Positions 52,140 through 61,131 of a stretch of DNA of 64,000 nucleotides are shown here, one piece after another; the stretch's first letter is position 1; each line of letters starts with the position of its first letter. The stretch is taken from assembly GCF_001544875.2 (NCBI RefSeq), contig NZ_FCOA02000019.1, forward strand, positions 62,001-126,000, written 5' to 3'. This DNA comes from Caballeronia hypogeia (GTDB lineage Bacteria; Pseudomonadota; Gammaproteobacteria; Burkholderiales; Burkholderiaceae). Made by a program: the position numbers and the translations under genes. Under the pieces are notes generated by a model. It made no database searches. It worked only from the letters and a program-made list of their open reading frames with translations, and was not told where the DNA came from.

Positions 52140-52674
52140 CGGGCTCGGTGAGCGAGTTCGGGCGAAAGAGCCGACATTATCGATGATCCGCGCTACGAAC
52201 TCCGCGCACTGCAAAAATGCATCACGCGAGACCGATGGAAAAAACGTATTGACGGCGTTTATGTCTCGTATATGCTCATCGCAGGGCAATCGTCAGCTTA
52301 CGACGTTGCTCCAAACTCAACTCGCCAAACGAGTGTTATCGTGAAAGTCCAAAGCCCTCTGGCTCGTCGGAGCATACGCTCCTGCGCCGATCGCTGCGGC
52401 ATGCTTCCCGATCGCCGCTTCCTGTCGGACTCCACCATTCTGTCTCGCCGCAGCGTGCGGCGTCACAATTCCGTCTCCGCTCGCGCGTTCATCGCCGTGC
52501 ATTGCGTCGGCGCGGCTTCGCTGCTGCCGTAGCGCCTCTTCCCTTTACCCCTCTAGCCGACTGGCCCGCACGCGTGCATTCGCACGCGTGATAACGCGCG
52601 CCCTCTTTACTCGCGCCTTCGTTTCATCGCGAAGGCCGTGGGGACGTGCGCGTGCTCAATACACGAGAAACGAA
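52140..52674. promoter_or_regulatory. Divergent leader region with 9-bp palindromic stem
   Basis: 535 bp between the divergent permease and glutamine synthetase genes. It contains the perfect inverted repeat CACGCGTGC (52569-52577) / GCACGCGTG (52582-52590), with ATTC between, 85 bp before the synthetase start. It lacks a U-tract, so it may be an operator or mRNA hairpin. The ORF at 52272-52532 has no ribosome binding site or motif and is not called. Confidence 0.45.
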
Positions 52675-54009
52675 ATGGAACGCATCGACGAATTCCTGCG
52701 AAAGCATCGCATCACCGAGATAGAGGCGATCATTCCCGACATGGCGGGCACCGCGCGCGGCAAGATCATTCCGCGCAGCAAGTTCGAATCGGGCGAATCC
52801 ATGCGCCTGCCGCAAGCGGTGATGATGCAGACTGTCACCGGCGACTATCCCGTGGACGGCACCTTCAGCGGCGTCACCGATCCCGACATGATCTGCGTGC
52901 CCGACCCGGCGACGATCCGCCTGATTCCGTGGGCCGTCGATCCGACCGCGCAGGTCATCCATGATTGCGTGCATTTCGACGGCACGCCCGTGGCCATTTC
53001 GCCGCGCCGCGTCTTGCGGCAAGTGCTGCAGAAGTTCGCGGCGAAGGGCTGGCGTCCGGTCATCGCGCCCGAGCTGGAGTTCTTTCTCGTCGACATGAAT
53101 CGCGATCCGGACCTGCCGCTGCAACCGCCCGTCGGCAGAACGGGACGTCAGGAGACCGGCCGCCAGGCGTATTCGATCGATGCGGTCAACGAATTCGATC
53201 CGCTCTTCGAGGACATCTACGAATACTGCGAAGTGCAGGAACTCGAAGTCGACACGCTGATACACGAAGTCGGCGCGGCGCAGATGGAGATCAACTTCAT
53301 GCACGGCGATCCGCTCAATCTCGCGGACCGCGTGTTCCTCTTCAAGCGCACGGTGCGCGAGGCGGCGCTGCGCCACAAGATGTACGCGACCTTCATGGCC
53401 AAGCCGATGGAAAACGAGCCGGGCTCGGCGATGCACGTTCATCAAAGCATCGTCGATGAAGAGACGGGGCGCAATCTCTTCACCAATCGCGATGGTGAGC
53501 CGACCGGCCTGTTCTACAGCTATATCGCGGGCCTGCAGAAGTACACGCCCGCGCTGATGCCGATCTTCGCGCCGTACATCAATTCGTATCGACGGCTTTC
53601 GCGCTTCATGGCTGCGCCGATCAACGTGCAATGGGGCTACGACAATCGCACCGTGGGCTTTCGCGTGCCGCATTCATCGGCGCAGGCGCGGCGTATCGAG
53701 AACCGCATACCGGGCGTGGATTGCAATCCCTATCTGGCGATCGCGGCGACGCTGGCGGCGGGTTATCTCGGCATGACGCAGCACCTCGAGGCGACCGAGC
53801 CGCTGGCGAGCGACGGTTATCGCGAACCCTATCAATTGCCGCGCAATCTCGACGAAGGCCTCACGCTCATGGGCGCATGCGAGCCACTCGGGGAAATGCT
53901 CGGCGAGACCTTTGTGCGCGCCTATCTCGCGCTGAAGGAAACCGAATATGAAGCGTTTTTCCGCGTGATCAGCTCGTGGGAACGCAAGCATCTGCTGCTG
54001 CACGTCTGA
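52675..54009 (+). CDS. puuA: Gamma-glutamylputrescine synthetase-like glutamine synthetase
   Basis: 444 residues from the ATG at 52675; an upstream in-frame start gives a 29-residue Arg-rich extension and is less likely. Glutamine-synthetase fold: IIPDMAGTARGKIIP, PVIAPELEFFLVD, EVGAAQMEINFMHGDPL, PMENEPGSAMHVHQS, NVQWGYDNRTVGFRVPHSS, NRIPGVDCNPYLAIAATLAAGYLG. Lacks the adenylylation Tyr region typical of GlnA; resembles the PuuA/SpuI group that ligates glutamate to a polyamine. It is co-directional with an aminotransferase of the SpuC type, so together they catabolise polyamines. Confidence 0.82.
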   Translation: MERIDEFLRKHRITEIEAIIPDMAGTARGKIIPRSKFESGESMRLPQAVMMQTVTGDYPVDGTFSGVTDPDMICVPDPATIRLIPWAVDPTAQVIHDCVHFDGTPVAISPRRVLRQVLQKFAAKGWRPVIAPELEFFLVDMNRDPDLPLQPPVGRTGRQETGRQAYSIDAVNEFDPLFEDIYEYCEVQELEVDTLIHEVGAAQMEINFMHGDPLNLADRVFLFKRTVREAALRHKMYATFMAKPMENEPGSAMHVHQSIVDEETGRNLFTNRDGEPTGLFYSYIAGLQKYTPALMPIFAPYINSYRRLSRFMAAPINVQWGYDNRTVGFRVPHSSAQARRIENRIPGVDCNPYLAIAATLAAGYLGMTQHLEATEPLASDGYREPYQLPRNLDEGLTLMGACEPLGEMLGETFVRAYLALKETEYEAFFRVISSWERKHLLLHV

Positions 54010-54025
54010 TATGGGAGATGACGAA

Positions 54026-55402
54026 ATGAACGATCGAATCGACTCGACGGCGCACTATCGCGCGCTCGACGCCGCGCATCATCTGCATCCGTTTTCCGAC
54101 ATGGGCGCGCTCAATCGCGCAGGCAGCCGCGTGATCGTGAAGGCCGAGGGCGTTTATCTGTGGGACTCGGAAGGCAATCGCATCATCGACGGCATGGCGG
54201 GGTTGTGGTGCGTGAACGTGGGCTATGGACGCCGCGAACTCGCGGATGCGGCGCTCAGGCAGATGCGGGAACTGCCCTACTACAACACGTTCTTCAAGAC
54301 GACGCATCCGCCGGTGATCGAATTGTCCGCGCTGCTCGCTGAGCTTGCGCCCGCGCGCTTCAACCGGTTTCTCTATTGCAACAGCGGTTCGGAAGCGAAC
54401 GATACGGCGATCCGCGCGGTGCATCGCTATTGGGCTATTCAGGGCGAGCCCCGCAAACGTCATGTGATCGCGCGAAACAACGCCTATCACGGCTCGACCA
54501 TCGCGGGCGCGACGCTCGGCGGCATGCGCTATATGCACGAGCAGATGCCATCGAAGATGGAACATGTCGCGCATATCGACCAGCCTTACTGGTTCGGAGA
54601 AGGCGGCGCGATGGATGCCGATGCCTTCGGTCTCGAACGCGCGCGTCAGCTCGAAGCGAAGATTCTCGAACTCGGCGCGGACAACGTCGCGGCATTCATC
54701 GGTGAGCCTTTTCAGGGAGCGGGCGGCGTGATCTTCCCGCCATCGACCTATTGGCCGGAGATCGAACGCATCTGCCGCAAGCATGACGTGCTGCTGATCG
54801 CCGATGAGGTGATCGGCGGATTCGGGCGCACGGGCGAGTGGTTCGCGCACCGGCATTTCGGCTTCGAGCCCGACGTCATCACCATGGCGAAAGGCCTCAC
54901 GAGCGGCTACGTGCCGATGGGCGCGGTCGCGTTGTCCGATGCGATCGCGGAGGCAATCATCGATAACGGCGAGTTCAATCACGGCTTCACATATTCGGGG
55001 CATCCGGTCGCGGCCGCCGTGGCCGTCGCCAATCTGAAGCTGTTGCGCGACGACGGCATCGTCGCACGCGTGAAGGACGATGCCGGGCCCTATTTCCAGA
55101 AGCGTCTGACGGAAGCGCTGGCCGATCATCCGATCGTAGGAGAGATCGCGGGCGCGGGGCTCGTCGCGGGCATTCAGCTTGCAGAAGATCGCGCGACGCG
55201 CAAGCGCTTCGCGAATGGCGACGATATCGGCACGCTATGCCGCGACTTCAGCTTTGACGGCAATCTCGTGATGCGCGCAAGCCACGACCGGATGTTGCTG
55301 TCGCCGCCGCTCGTCGTCACTCACGGCGAGATCGACGAGATAGTCGACAAGGCTCGCGCCGCCATCGAGGCTACAGCGCGCGAGATCATGAGCGCCGCTT
55401 AG
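54026..55402 (+). CDS. spuC: Putrescine/omega-amino-acid-type class III aminotransferase
   Basis: 458 residues from the ATG at 54026, which has GGGAG 8 nt upstream. PLP-Lys in TMAKGLTSGYVPMGA; DEVIGGFGRTGEWF; GFTYSGHPVAAAVAVANL; N-terminal NAGSRVIVKAEGVYLWDSEGNRIIDGMAGLWCVN. Typical of the PLP class III SpuC/YgjG group that uses pyruvate as acceptor for diamines. With the PuuA-like gene, a putrescine-degradation pair. The 3' end overlaps the convergent LysR gene by 17 nt. Confidence 0.82.
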   Translation: MNDRIDSTAHYRALDAAHHLHPFSDMGALNRAGSRVIVKAEGVYLWDSEGNRIIDGMAGLWCVNVGYGRRELADAALRQMRELPYYNTFFKTTHPPVIELSALLAELAPARFNRFLYCNSGSEANDTAIRAVHRYWAIQGEPRKRHVIARNNAYHGSTIAGATLGGMRYMHEQMPSKMEHVAHIDQPYWFGEGGAMDADAFGLERARQLEAKILELGADNVAAFIGEPFQGAGGVIFPPSTYWPEIERICRKHDVLLIADEVIGGFGRTGEWFAHRHFGFEPDVITMAKGLTSGYVPMGAVALSDAIAEAIIDNGEFNHGFTYSGHPVAAAVAVANLKLLRDDGIVARVKDDAGPYFQKRLTEALADHPIVGEIAGAGLVAGIQLAEDRATRKRFANGDDIGTLCRDFSFDGNLVMRASHDRMLLSPPLVVTHGEIDEIVDKARAAIEATAREIMSAA

Positions 55403-56282
55403 CGAAGTATTCCGCCGCCATGTGCCGGAAGGCCGTGACGGCGGGATTGTCCTGATCGCTGCGCCACGCCATGCTCATCTCGGCCTGCACCGTGTTGCCC
55501 GCAATTTCCCTGAACTCGACGTTGTCGTAATGGAAGCGTTGCGACGACGCCGGCAAAATTGACACGCCCAGTCCCGCGCGCACGAGCGAGAGAATCGTCG
55601 GCGTCTGATCGATGTACTGCGTGAAATGCGGCTTCACTTCATCGGCGACGAGCATGCTCATGATGCGGTCGTAGAAGTATTTGCCGTGCGTGGGCGAATG
55701 CATGATGAACGCCTGCTCGTGCAACTGCCTCAGTTCCAGTTGTTCGAAATGACATAACTCATGCCCTGCGGGCAGCGCGACGATCAGCGGCTCGCGATCC
55801 ACGAGCAGAAACTCGACCCTCTGCCGCGACGGCAAAGGTCGCATGAAACCGAGATCGATGGCGTTGGCCTCGAAGCCCTCGATCTGCGCGACCGAGATCA
55901 TCTCCAGCAGCACGACATCGATATCCGGCAAGTCGTGCTTCGCCGCGACCAGCAATTCGGGAATCAACTGATAACCCGCCGCGCCGGTGAAGCCGATGCG
56001 TACGCGCCCCGTCTTGCCTTTGCTCGCGCGCCGCACGGTGCTTTCCGCCTGCTCGGAGAGATTGAGCAGGCGCGTGGCGTCGGCCAGAAACACGCGCCCT
56101 TCGGTCGTCAGCTTGACCGTGCGGCCAATCCGCTCGAACAGCTTCACCCCGAGGTTCTCTTCGAGCAGATGAATCTGTCTGGAAAGCGGCGGCTGCGTCA
56201 TGTTGAGCAGCGCAGCCGCGCGCCTGAAGTTCAGCTCCGTCGCGGCGGCGACGAAGCAACGCACTTGTCCGAGATCGAGCAT
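55386..56282 (-). CDS. LysR-family regulator
   Basis: 298 residues. HTH: LGQVRCFVAAATELNFRRAAALLNMTQPPLSRQIHLLEENLG; effector domain YQLIPELLVAAKHDLPDIDVVLLEM. BenM/CatM-like N-terminus. Same strand as the hydroxyacid dehydrogenase (76 nt upstream) and overlapping the aminotransferase gene by 17 nt at its 3' end. Likely regulates one of these; which one cannot be told. Confidence 0.87.
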   Translation of the reverse strand: MLDLGQVRCFVAAATELNFRRAAALLNMTQPPLSRQIHLLEENLGVKLFERIGRTVKLTTEGRVFLADATRLLNLSEQAESTVRRASKGKTGRVRIGFTGAAGYQLIPELLVAAKHDLPDIDVVLLEMISVAQIEGFEANAIDLGFMRPLPSRQRVEFLLVDREPLIVALPAGHELCHFEQLELRQLHEQAFIMHSPTHGKYFYDRIMSMLVADEVKPHFTQYIDQTPTILSLVRAGLGVSILPASSQRFHYDNVEFREIAGNTVQAEMSMAWRSDQDNPAVTAFRHMAAEYFAKRRS

Positions 56283-56357
56283 TCGTAATCGACGTTGAAG
56301 TGATAGCCGATCATTATATGTTCGCCTCGTATTCGTTCAATCGTTCATGCGTTTGCG

Positions 56358-57311
56358 TCAAGTCGTGAGGCTGCCTTCGGGACGTTGTCCCGCAAGCGCT
56401 TGCGCGAGACTCGCGAGCACCATCTCGCCCATCGCCGTGCGCGATTCCACCGTCGCGCTCGCGCGATGCGCCTGCAGCACGACGCGATCCATGCCGAACA
56501 GTTCGGCAGGCACGTTGGGTTCATCGACGAACACATCGAGCCCCGCGCCCGCGATCGCGCCACGCGAAAGCGCTTCCACGAGATCGCTTTCCACCACGAG
56601 CTTGCCCCGCGCGATGTTGATGAGATAGCCGTCCTTGCCGAGCGCATCGAGCACTGCCGCGTTGACGATGCCCTTCGCCTTGTCGGCGGCAGCCGCGAGC
56701 ACGAGGATGTCGCTCTCGCGTGCGAGCGAAAGAAGATCCGGCACGAAGCGATAATCGACATCGCTCATCTCGCGAACATCCGTGTAAGCGATGGGGCAAC
56801 CGAACGCAGCCGCGCGCTGCGCGATTGCGCGGCCGACCTTGCCCAGCCCAACGATACCCACACGCTTGCCGCTGAAGCGGCGCGACAACGGGATCGCGCT
56901 CGGGCTCGGGTTTTTCACCCACTTGCCGGTCTTGACGAAGTCGTGGCCGGAACAGATTTCGCGCAGCGTGGTGAGAATCAGGCCGATGGCGAGATCGGCG
57001 ACGTCCTCGGTCAGTGCGCCGAACGTGCCCGTCACCGGAAGGCCGCGCGAACGCGCGAATTCGAGATCGACCGCATCGGTGCCGACGCCGTTCACCGCGA
57101 TCACCTGCAACGCGGGCAAACGCTCGATCAGGTCATTGGAGATGCCCGTGTGACCGCCGGTGATCACGCCGCGAATCGAAGCGCCATGCTCGCGGATATA
57201 CGCATCTTTATCGTCCTGTTCGAAAAGGCGATGCATCGTGTAGAGCGCGTCCAGCTTCTGGTTGATGGCCGGTACGAGGATGGGATTCAGTTGCAGGATG
57301 CTGGGCTTCAA
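56358..57311 (-). CDS. D-2-hydroxyacid dehydrogenase (GhrB-like)
   Basis: 317 residues with TTG start at 57311, chosen for GGAGCACGCGAA upstream; the track-length in-frame ORF to 57590 adds an unlikely N-terminus. Rossmann motif VGIVGLGKVGRAIAQRAAAFG, catalytic Arg in INIARGKLVVE, Glu in DVFVDEPNVPAE, His in VVLQAHRASATVE. Glyoxylate/hydroxypyruvate reductase-type; reduces alpha-keto acids. Divergent from the MFS transporter. A role with glyoxylate from the oxalate locus is possible but inferred only. Confidence 0.85.
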   Translation of the reverse strand: MKPSILQLNPILVPAINQKLDALYTMHRLFEQDDKDAYIREHGASIRGVITGGHTGISNDLIERLPALQVIAVNGVGTDAVDLEFARSRGLPVTGTFGALTEDVADLAIGLILTTLREICSGHDFVKTGKWVKNPSPSAIPLSRRFSGKRVGIVGLGKVGRAIAQRAAAFGCPIAYTDVREMSDVDYRFVPDLLSLARESDILVLAAAADKAKGIVNAAVLDALGKDGYLINIARGKLVVESDLVEALSRGAIAGAGLDVFVDEPNVPAELFGMDRVVLQAHRASATVESRTAMGEMVLASLAQALAGQRPEGSLTT

Positions 57312-57643
57312 TTCGCGTGCTCCAAGGTGATTCGTTCTCGATGTGGAGCGGATGATGTCGGCTTTTGCGCATGACGTCCAATCCCAAATGACTATCAATT
57401 GATCCACGATTCGAAGCAAGCGCGAAGCGGTTTCGTTCGATTCAATCCGGGAATCAGGTAATAGCAATAAAAGATTGGACGCTCTTGCAGGCCGTCCCCA
57501 CAATTCGAAGCATCGGAAGGCACATCGATAAAAAAGCCTTTTATAAATGACATCGGAGACAACAGCGTGAGCCTGCGCCCTAACTGCCATTCATCGCTTT
57601 CCAGCCTTCATGCGGTCACGCCGCGCCAGCGGGAGGACTCGCG
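57312..57643. promoter_or_regulatory. Divergent promoter region hydroxyacid dehydrogenase / MFS
   Basis: 332 bp, AT-rich in places (TTTTATAAATGACATCGG around 57539-57556). No gene seen. No sigma motif can be named. Confidence 0.4.
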
Positions 57644-59029
57644 ATGAGCAACGCCGACAGCATCGTCGCTTCCTCGAAGGCAGAGCCCATCGCGGAGAAG
57701 CAAACGAAACATCGCTGGGTCGTGATGGGCCTGATCTTCTGCATCTGGGCGATCGCCTGCGCTGATCGCGCCAACTTCGGCATTGCGCTGCCGTATCTCA
57801 AGAAGGAATACCACATCACCAACACCGAGGCCGGGCTGATCGTGAGCCTGTTCTCGTTCGCATATGGCTTCGTGCAGATTCCGGTCGGCCTGCTCTACAA
57901 GCGGCTCAGCGAAAAGACCACGGGCCTGCTGTTCTCCGTGTTCATGATCCTGACCTCGGTGTTCACCGGTCTCATGGGCACCACGTCGTCGGTGTTTCTG
58001 CTGATGGCGTATCGCGTCGGTCTGGGTCTGTCGGAAGGACCGCTCGGGATCGGCTGCACCAATGTCATCAATCGCTGGTTTCCCGCCAAGGAGAAAGGCA
58101 CGGCAACCGGTCTGTGGATCGCCGCGTCGAAGCTCGGACCGCTGATCGTGCCTTCGGTATGCATCATCGTGATCCAGTTGTGGGGATGGCGCGAGATCTT
58201 CTATGTCTTCGCGGTGCCGGGCATTCTGCTGGCCGTCGTATGGATGTTCTTCGTCACTAATTCGCCGGGCGAGAACCGCTTCTGCTCGCCCGCCGAACGC
58301 CGTTACATCGCGGATGAAACCACGGTCGGCAACGGCGGCAAGCCGCTCTCGCGCGCGCGCATGACGCCGATGCCGAAGCTCGACGCGATCAACCGCACGA
58401 AGCGCGTCCCGCAACTCGAAACCATCCGCCAGGTGTTCGGCTCGTGGAATATCTTCGGCATCGCGCTTGGCTATGGCTGCATGATCGGCATCAGCAACAT
58501 CTTCATCTCGTGGATTCCCACTTACCTCGTCACGGTGAAGGGCTTCACATCGGTGAAGATGGGCTTTCTCGCATCGGCGCCATTCATCGGCGCGGTGACG
58601 GGCAACATGCTGGGCGGCATCATCTCCGATCGCCTGCTCGGCGGCCGCCGCAAACCGATGATGATGCTGGGCGCGCTCGGGACCATGATCATGACCTTCC
58701 TGCTGGTCGATGCGCCCGACAGCGTCGCCTATCTGGGCATTGCACTGATGCTGGCGGGATTGATGCTGGGCGTCGGCTTCGCGGGCTACTCTGCCTATCC
58801 GATGGGTCTCGCGACGAAAGCCACGTATCCGACCGCGTTCGGCATCGTGAATTCGGTGGGGCAGATCGGCGGCGCATGCGCGCCGCTCGCGGTCGGTCTC
58901 CTGCTCGACAATTACAGCTGGACCGCGGTGTTCCTGTACATGGTCGGGACAGCGACGTTGTGTCTTTTGCTGCTGCTCAGCGTGGTCGAGCCGATAGCGG
59001 AAGAAACCCGCTCAGCAACATCGAAATAA
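57644..59029 (+). CDS. MFS anion:cation symporter-type transporter (ACS family)
   Basis: 461 residues, 12 hydrophobic helices, start ATG preceded by GGGAGGACTCGCG. ACS-family pattern: CADRANFGIALPYLKKEY (DRxNxxxA), LIVSLFSFAYGFVQIPVGLLYKRLSEK, GLSEGPLGIGCTNVINRWFPAKEKGTATGLW (the classical ...NRWFPxxERG box). Substrates of the family are sugar acids (glucarate, galactonate), phthalate or tartrate. With the divergent D-2-hydroxyacid dehydrogenase a hydroxy/keto-acid import-and-reduce pair is plausible. Confidence 0.85.
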   Translation: MSNADSIVASSKAEPIAEKQTKHRWVVMGLIFCIWAIACADRANFGIALPYLKKEYHITNTEAGLIVSLFSFAYGFVQIPVGLLYKRLSEKTTGLLFSVFMILTSVFTGLMGTTSSVFLLMAYRVGLGLSEGPLGIGCTNVINRWFPAKEKGTATGLWIAASKLGPLIVPSVCIIVIQLWGWREIFYVFAVPGILLAVVWMFFVTNSPGENRFCSPAERRYIADETTVGNGGKPLSRARMTPMPKLDAINRTKRVPQLETIRQVFGSWNIFGIALGYGCMIGISNIFISWIPTYLVTVKGFTSVKMGFLASAPFIGAVTGNMLGGIISDRLLGGRRKPMMMLGALGTMIMTFLLVDAPDSVAYLGIALMLAGLMLGVGFAGYSAYPMGLATKATYPTAFGIVNSVGQIGGACAPLAVGLLLDNYSWTAVFLYMVGTATLCLLLLLSVVEPIAEETRSATSK

Positions 59030-59039
59030 GCGCATGAAG

Positions 59040-59075
59040 AATCGCGCCGCCCGATGCGGCGCGATTTGCTTTTCA
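59040..59075. terminator. Intrinsic terminator (MFS / TetR)
   Basis: 11-bp stem AATCGCGCCGC (59040-59050) / GCGGCGCGATT (59056-59066), loop CCGAT, followed by TGCTTTTC. It lies between the convergent MFS and TetR genes. Confidence 0.85.
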
Positions 59076-59708
59076 AAGCCCGTTTTCCACCATGTCGAGC
59101 ACGCGCTTTGCAAGCGGCTCGATCTTGGTGCGCGCCAGTCCCTGCAGCGGCCCTTCTATCATCAGCAGCGCGAAGCCATGTACCGCGCTCCAGGCGAGAT
59201 ATTCCGCGTCGGGCCTGCGCTTCGCGTCGAGCGCGCCCGCCTCCACCATTTCGTCCAGCGCGCGGCTCAGCAATTGAAACGGGTCGAGCCCGCCCGGCCC
59301 CGCGCCGTAGGGTGCGTCATGCACGCCCCATTCCGCCTGGGGCGCCGCGAACGCCGTGCGAAACAGCCCCGTCTCCGCTTGCGCGAAGCGCAAATATCCG
59401 GCGCCAATGGCTCGCAGACCCGCGCGCGCCGCGTCGGCGCGGCGACGCTTCTTCGGGCGCGCGGCCAGTTCCTCCTCCATCGCCTGCGCGACATGCGAAA
59501 GCGCCGCCGAGCGCACCGCCGATAGCAATTCGTCACGACTCTCGAAGTGCCGATAGGCCGCGTTCGGCACTACGCCCGCGCGGCGCGTCGCCTCGCGCAG
59601 AACGATCGCGTCCGGGCCGCCTTCGCGCGCCAGCGCCATCCCCGCGTCGATCAACGCGCGGCGCAAATCGCCGTGTCGGTACGTGCTGCGCGGCTTGCCA
59701 TTTGTCAT
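59073..59708 (-). CDS. TetR/AcrR-family regulator
   Basis: 211 residues from MTNGKPR at 59708. HTH: YRHGDLRRALIDAGMALAREGGPDAIVLREATRRAGVVPNAAYRHFESRDELLSAV; C-terminal domain resembling the TetR_C WHG type (AWSAVHGFALLMIEGPLQG). Longer in-frame ORFs reach 60251 but overlap the divergent SnoaL gene. Palindromic operators upstream (59734-59746 and 59762-59780) fit autoregulation and control of the divergent gene. Confidence 0.87.
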   Translation of the reverse strand: MTNGKPRSTYRHGDLRRALIDAGMALAREGGPDAIVLREATRRAGVVPNAAYRHFESRDELLSAVRSAALSHVAQAMEEELAARPKKRRRADAARAGLRAIGAGYLRFAQAETGLFRTAFAAPQAEWGVHDAPYGAGPGGLDPFQLLSRALDEMVEAGALDAKRRPDAEYLAWSAVHGFALLMIEGPLQGLARTKIEPLAKRVLDMVENGL

Positions 59709-59733
59709 TTCGATTTGCCGGACTTTCCACATG

Positions 59734-59746
59734 TGGACACTGTCCA
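59734..59746. promoter_or_regulatory. Likely TetR operators (two sites)
   Basis: TGGACACTGTCCA is an odd-length palindrome (arms TGGACA/TGTCCA) 26-38 bp upstream of the tetR start. A second related site TTGTGGACAGCGTACACAA at 59762-59780 shares the GTGGACA element. Two half-site-like repeats between divergent genes are typical of TetR control. Confidence 0.7.
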
Positions 59747-59867
59747 TTATCTCTGCTACTTTTGTGGACAGCGTACACAACGAAAAAAATAGTTCTGTAT
59801 CGGTGCCTGCCGTTGCTTTGTCACGACGCGGCGGCATCGTGGGCGATGCACATCCAGGGAGGCCAAC

Positions 59868-60299
59868 ATGACAGCATCGAACGATCGTGCGCAACAGGGT
59901 CAGGACGTGGCGAACTTGCGCGAAATGATCGAAGCGTGGCGCCAGGCAGTGCTCGCAAAAGACGCTGCCGCGCTCGTCAGTCATTACGCGCCGGACGTCG
60001 TCGTGTTCGACGTCGTGCCGCCCGCGTCGCTGAGAGGCGTCGAACATTACCGCGAGAATTGGCAGCGCTGGTTCGACAACATCAAAGGCCCGCTCACGTT
60101 CGAGATGCGGGAAGTGGAAGTCGCCGCGAGCGGCGATCTGGCGTATGCGCACTCCGTCAACCGCGTCGCCGTGGGCGAACAGGAGGACATCGTGCGCGCC
60201 ACCGTGTGCTTCAGGAAGATCGACGGCAACTGGCGTGTCGTACACGAGCACGCCTCGGTGCCGCTCATGATGGATATGGACCCTGACGAAAAGTCATAA
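59868..60299 (+). CDS. SnoaL/NTF2-like protein
   Basis: 143 residues. NTF2-like cone fold by pattern: REMIEAWRQAVLAKDAAALVSHYAPDVVVFDVVPP, LRGVEHYRENWQRWFD, GDLAYAHSVNRV, ATVCFRKIDGNWRVVHEHASVPL. Function unknown; such proteins bind small hydrophobic molecules or act as isomerases. Divergent from TetR, 14 nt before a VOC gene. Confidence 0.78.
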   Translation: MTASNDRAQQGQDVANLREMIEAWRQAVLAKDAAALVSHYAPDVVVFDVVPPASLRGVEHYRENWQRWFDNIKGPLTFEMREVEVAASGDLAYAHSVNRVAVGEQEDIVRATVCFRKIDGNWRVVHEHASVPLMMDMDPDEKS

Positions 60300-60313
60300 C
60301 CCAAGGAGCAGAC

Positions 60314-60757
60314 ATGCAAGTGCAACCCTATCTGTTTTTCGAAGGCCGCTGCGAAGAAGCGATCACGTTCTATCGCGAGAATTTAGGCGCGCAGGTCGTC
60401 ATGATGATGCGCTACAGCGAGAATCCCGAAGCCGGCAAGGCCGAAACGGCAAGCGGCTGCGGCATTCCGCCGGGATCGGAAAACAAGATCATGCATTCGG
60501 CTTTCACCGTCGGCGATTCCATGCTGATGGGTTCCGACGGCATGTGCAGCGGCAAGCCGGAATTCAAGGGCGTCTCGCTCTCGCTCACGGCCGACGACGA
60601 ACAGCAGGCGGAGAAGTACTTCAACGCGCTCGCCAATGGCGGACAAGTGCAGATGCCCATGACGCAGACATTCTTCGCGAAACGTTTCGGCATGGTGGCC
60701 GACAAGTTCGGCATCTCGTGGATGGTGCTCGGCGGTATGGAGCACAAGCCTGCGTGA
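60314..60757 (+). CDS. VOC-family protein (PhnB/glyoxalase-like)
   Basis: 147 residues. PYLFFEGRCEEAITFYRENLGAQVVMMMRYSE, MHSAFTVGDSMLMGSDG, FAKRFGMVADKFGISWMVLG form the betaalphabetabetabeta pattern of PhnB-type proteins. No full metal site could be confirmed. AAGGAG is 6 nt upstream. Operon with the SnoaL gene. Confidence 0.82.
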   Translation: MQVQPYLFFEGRCEEAITFYRENLGAQVVMMMRYSENPEAGKAETASGCGIPPGSENKIMHSAFTVGDSMLMGSDGMCSGKPEFKGVSLSLTADDEQQAEKYFNALANGGQVQMPMTQTFFAKRFGMVADKFGISWMVLGGMEHKPA

Positions 60758-60840
60758 GCATCGGGATTCATCTGCGCGACACGTCCGGCTGGAACGCGGC
60801 TTGCGCGCCTTTCTTCGCATCATTCGAAAGGAGACGCAAC

Positions 60841-61047
60841 ATGAGCAACAACTACGCCGGACGTTCGCAGGAAGATCGCATCGCGCAGCGCAAGGGCAGT
60901 CAGCAAAAGGCGCAGGAACAGCCGGGCGGGTCCATGGCCGAGCCCGGCACCGAACCGGACAAGGAGCACAGCAGCGGCGTATTGTCGGAAGAAGGCAAGC
61001 GGGTCTGGCGCACCGGTTCAGGTATCGACGGAGGCGGAAAGACCTGA
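60841..61047 (+). CDS. Small hydrophilic protein, 68 residues
   Basis: Strong ribosome binding site GAAAGGAGACGCAAC before the ATG. Rich in Gln, Glu, Lys, Gly (AQRKGSQQKAQEQPGGSMAE), no hydrophobic segment: looks intrinsically disordered, like small stress-related proteins. No known domain. Confidence 0.65.
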   Translation: MSNNYAGRSQEDRIAQRKGSQQKAQEQPGGSMAEPGTEPDKEHSSGVLSEEGKRVWRTGSGIDGGGKT

Positions 61048-61131
61048 CACTCATATCGATCATCGGAAACGTGAAACAATGCCGGGGTGCGCTGAATGCA
61101 CGAATTGCACCATGACAGACAGGAGCTTTAG

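Noticed and set aside
52272-52532. 86-residue ORF in the leader of the puuA-like gene
   Set aside because: No ribosome binding site, no recognisable motif, and Arg/Ser-rich random composition.
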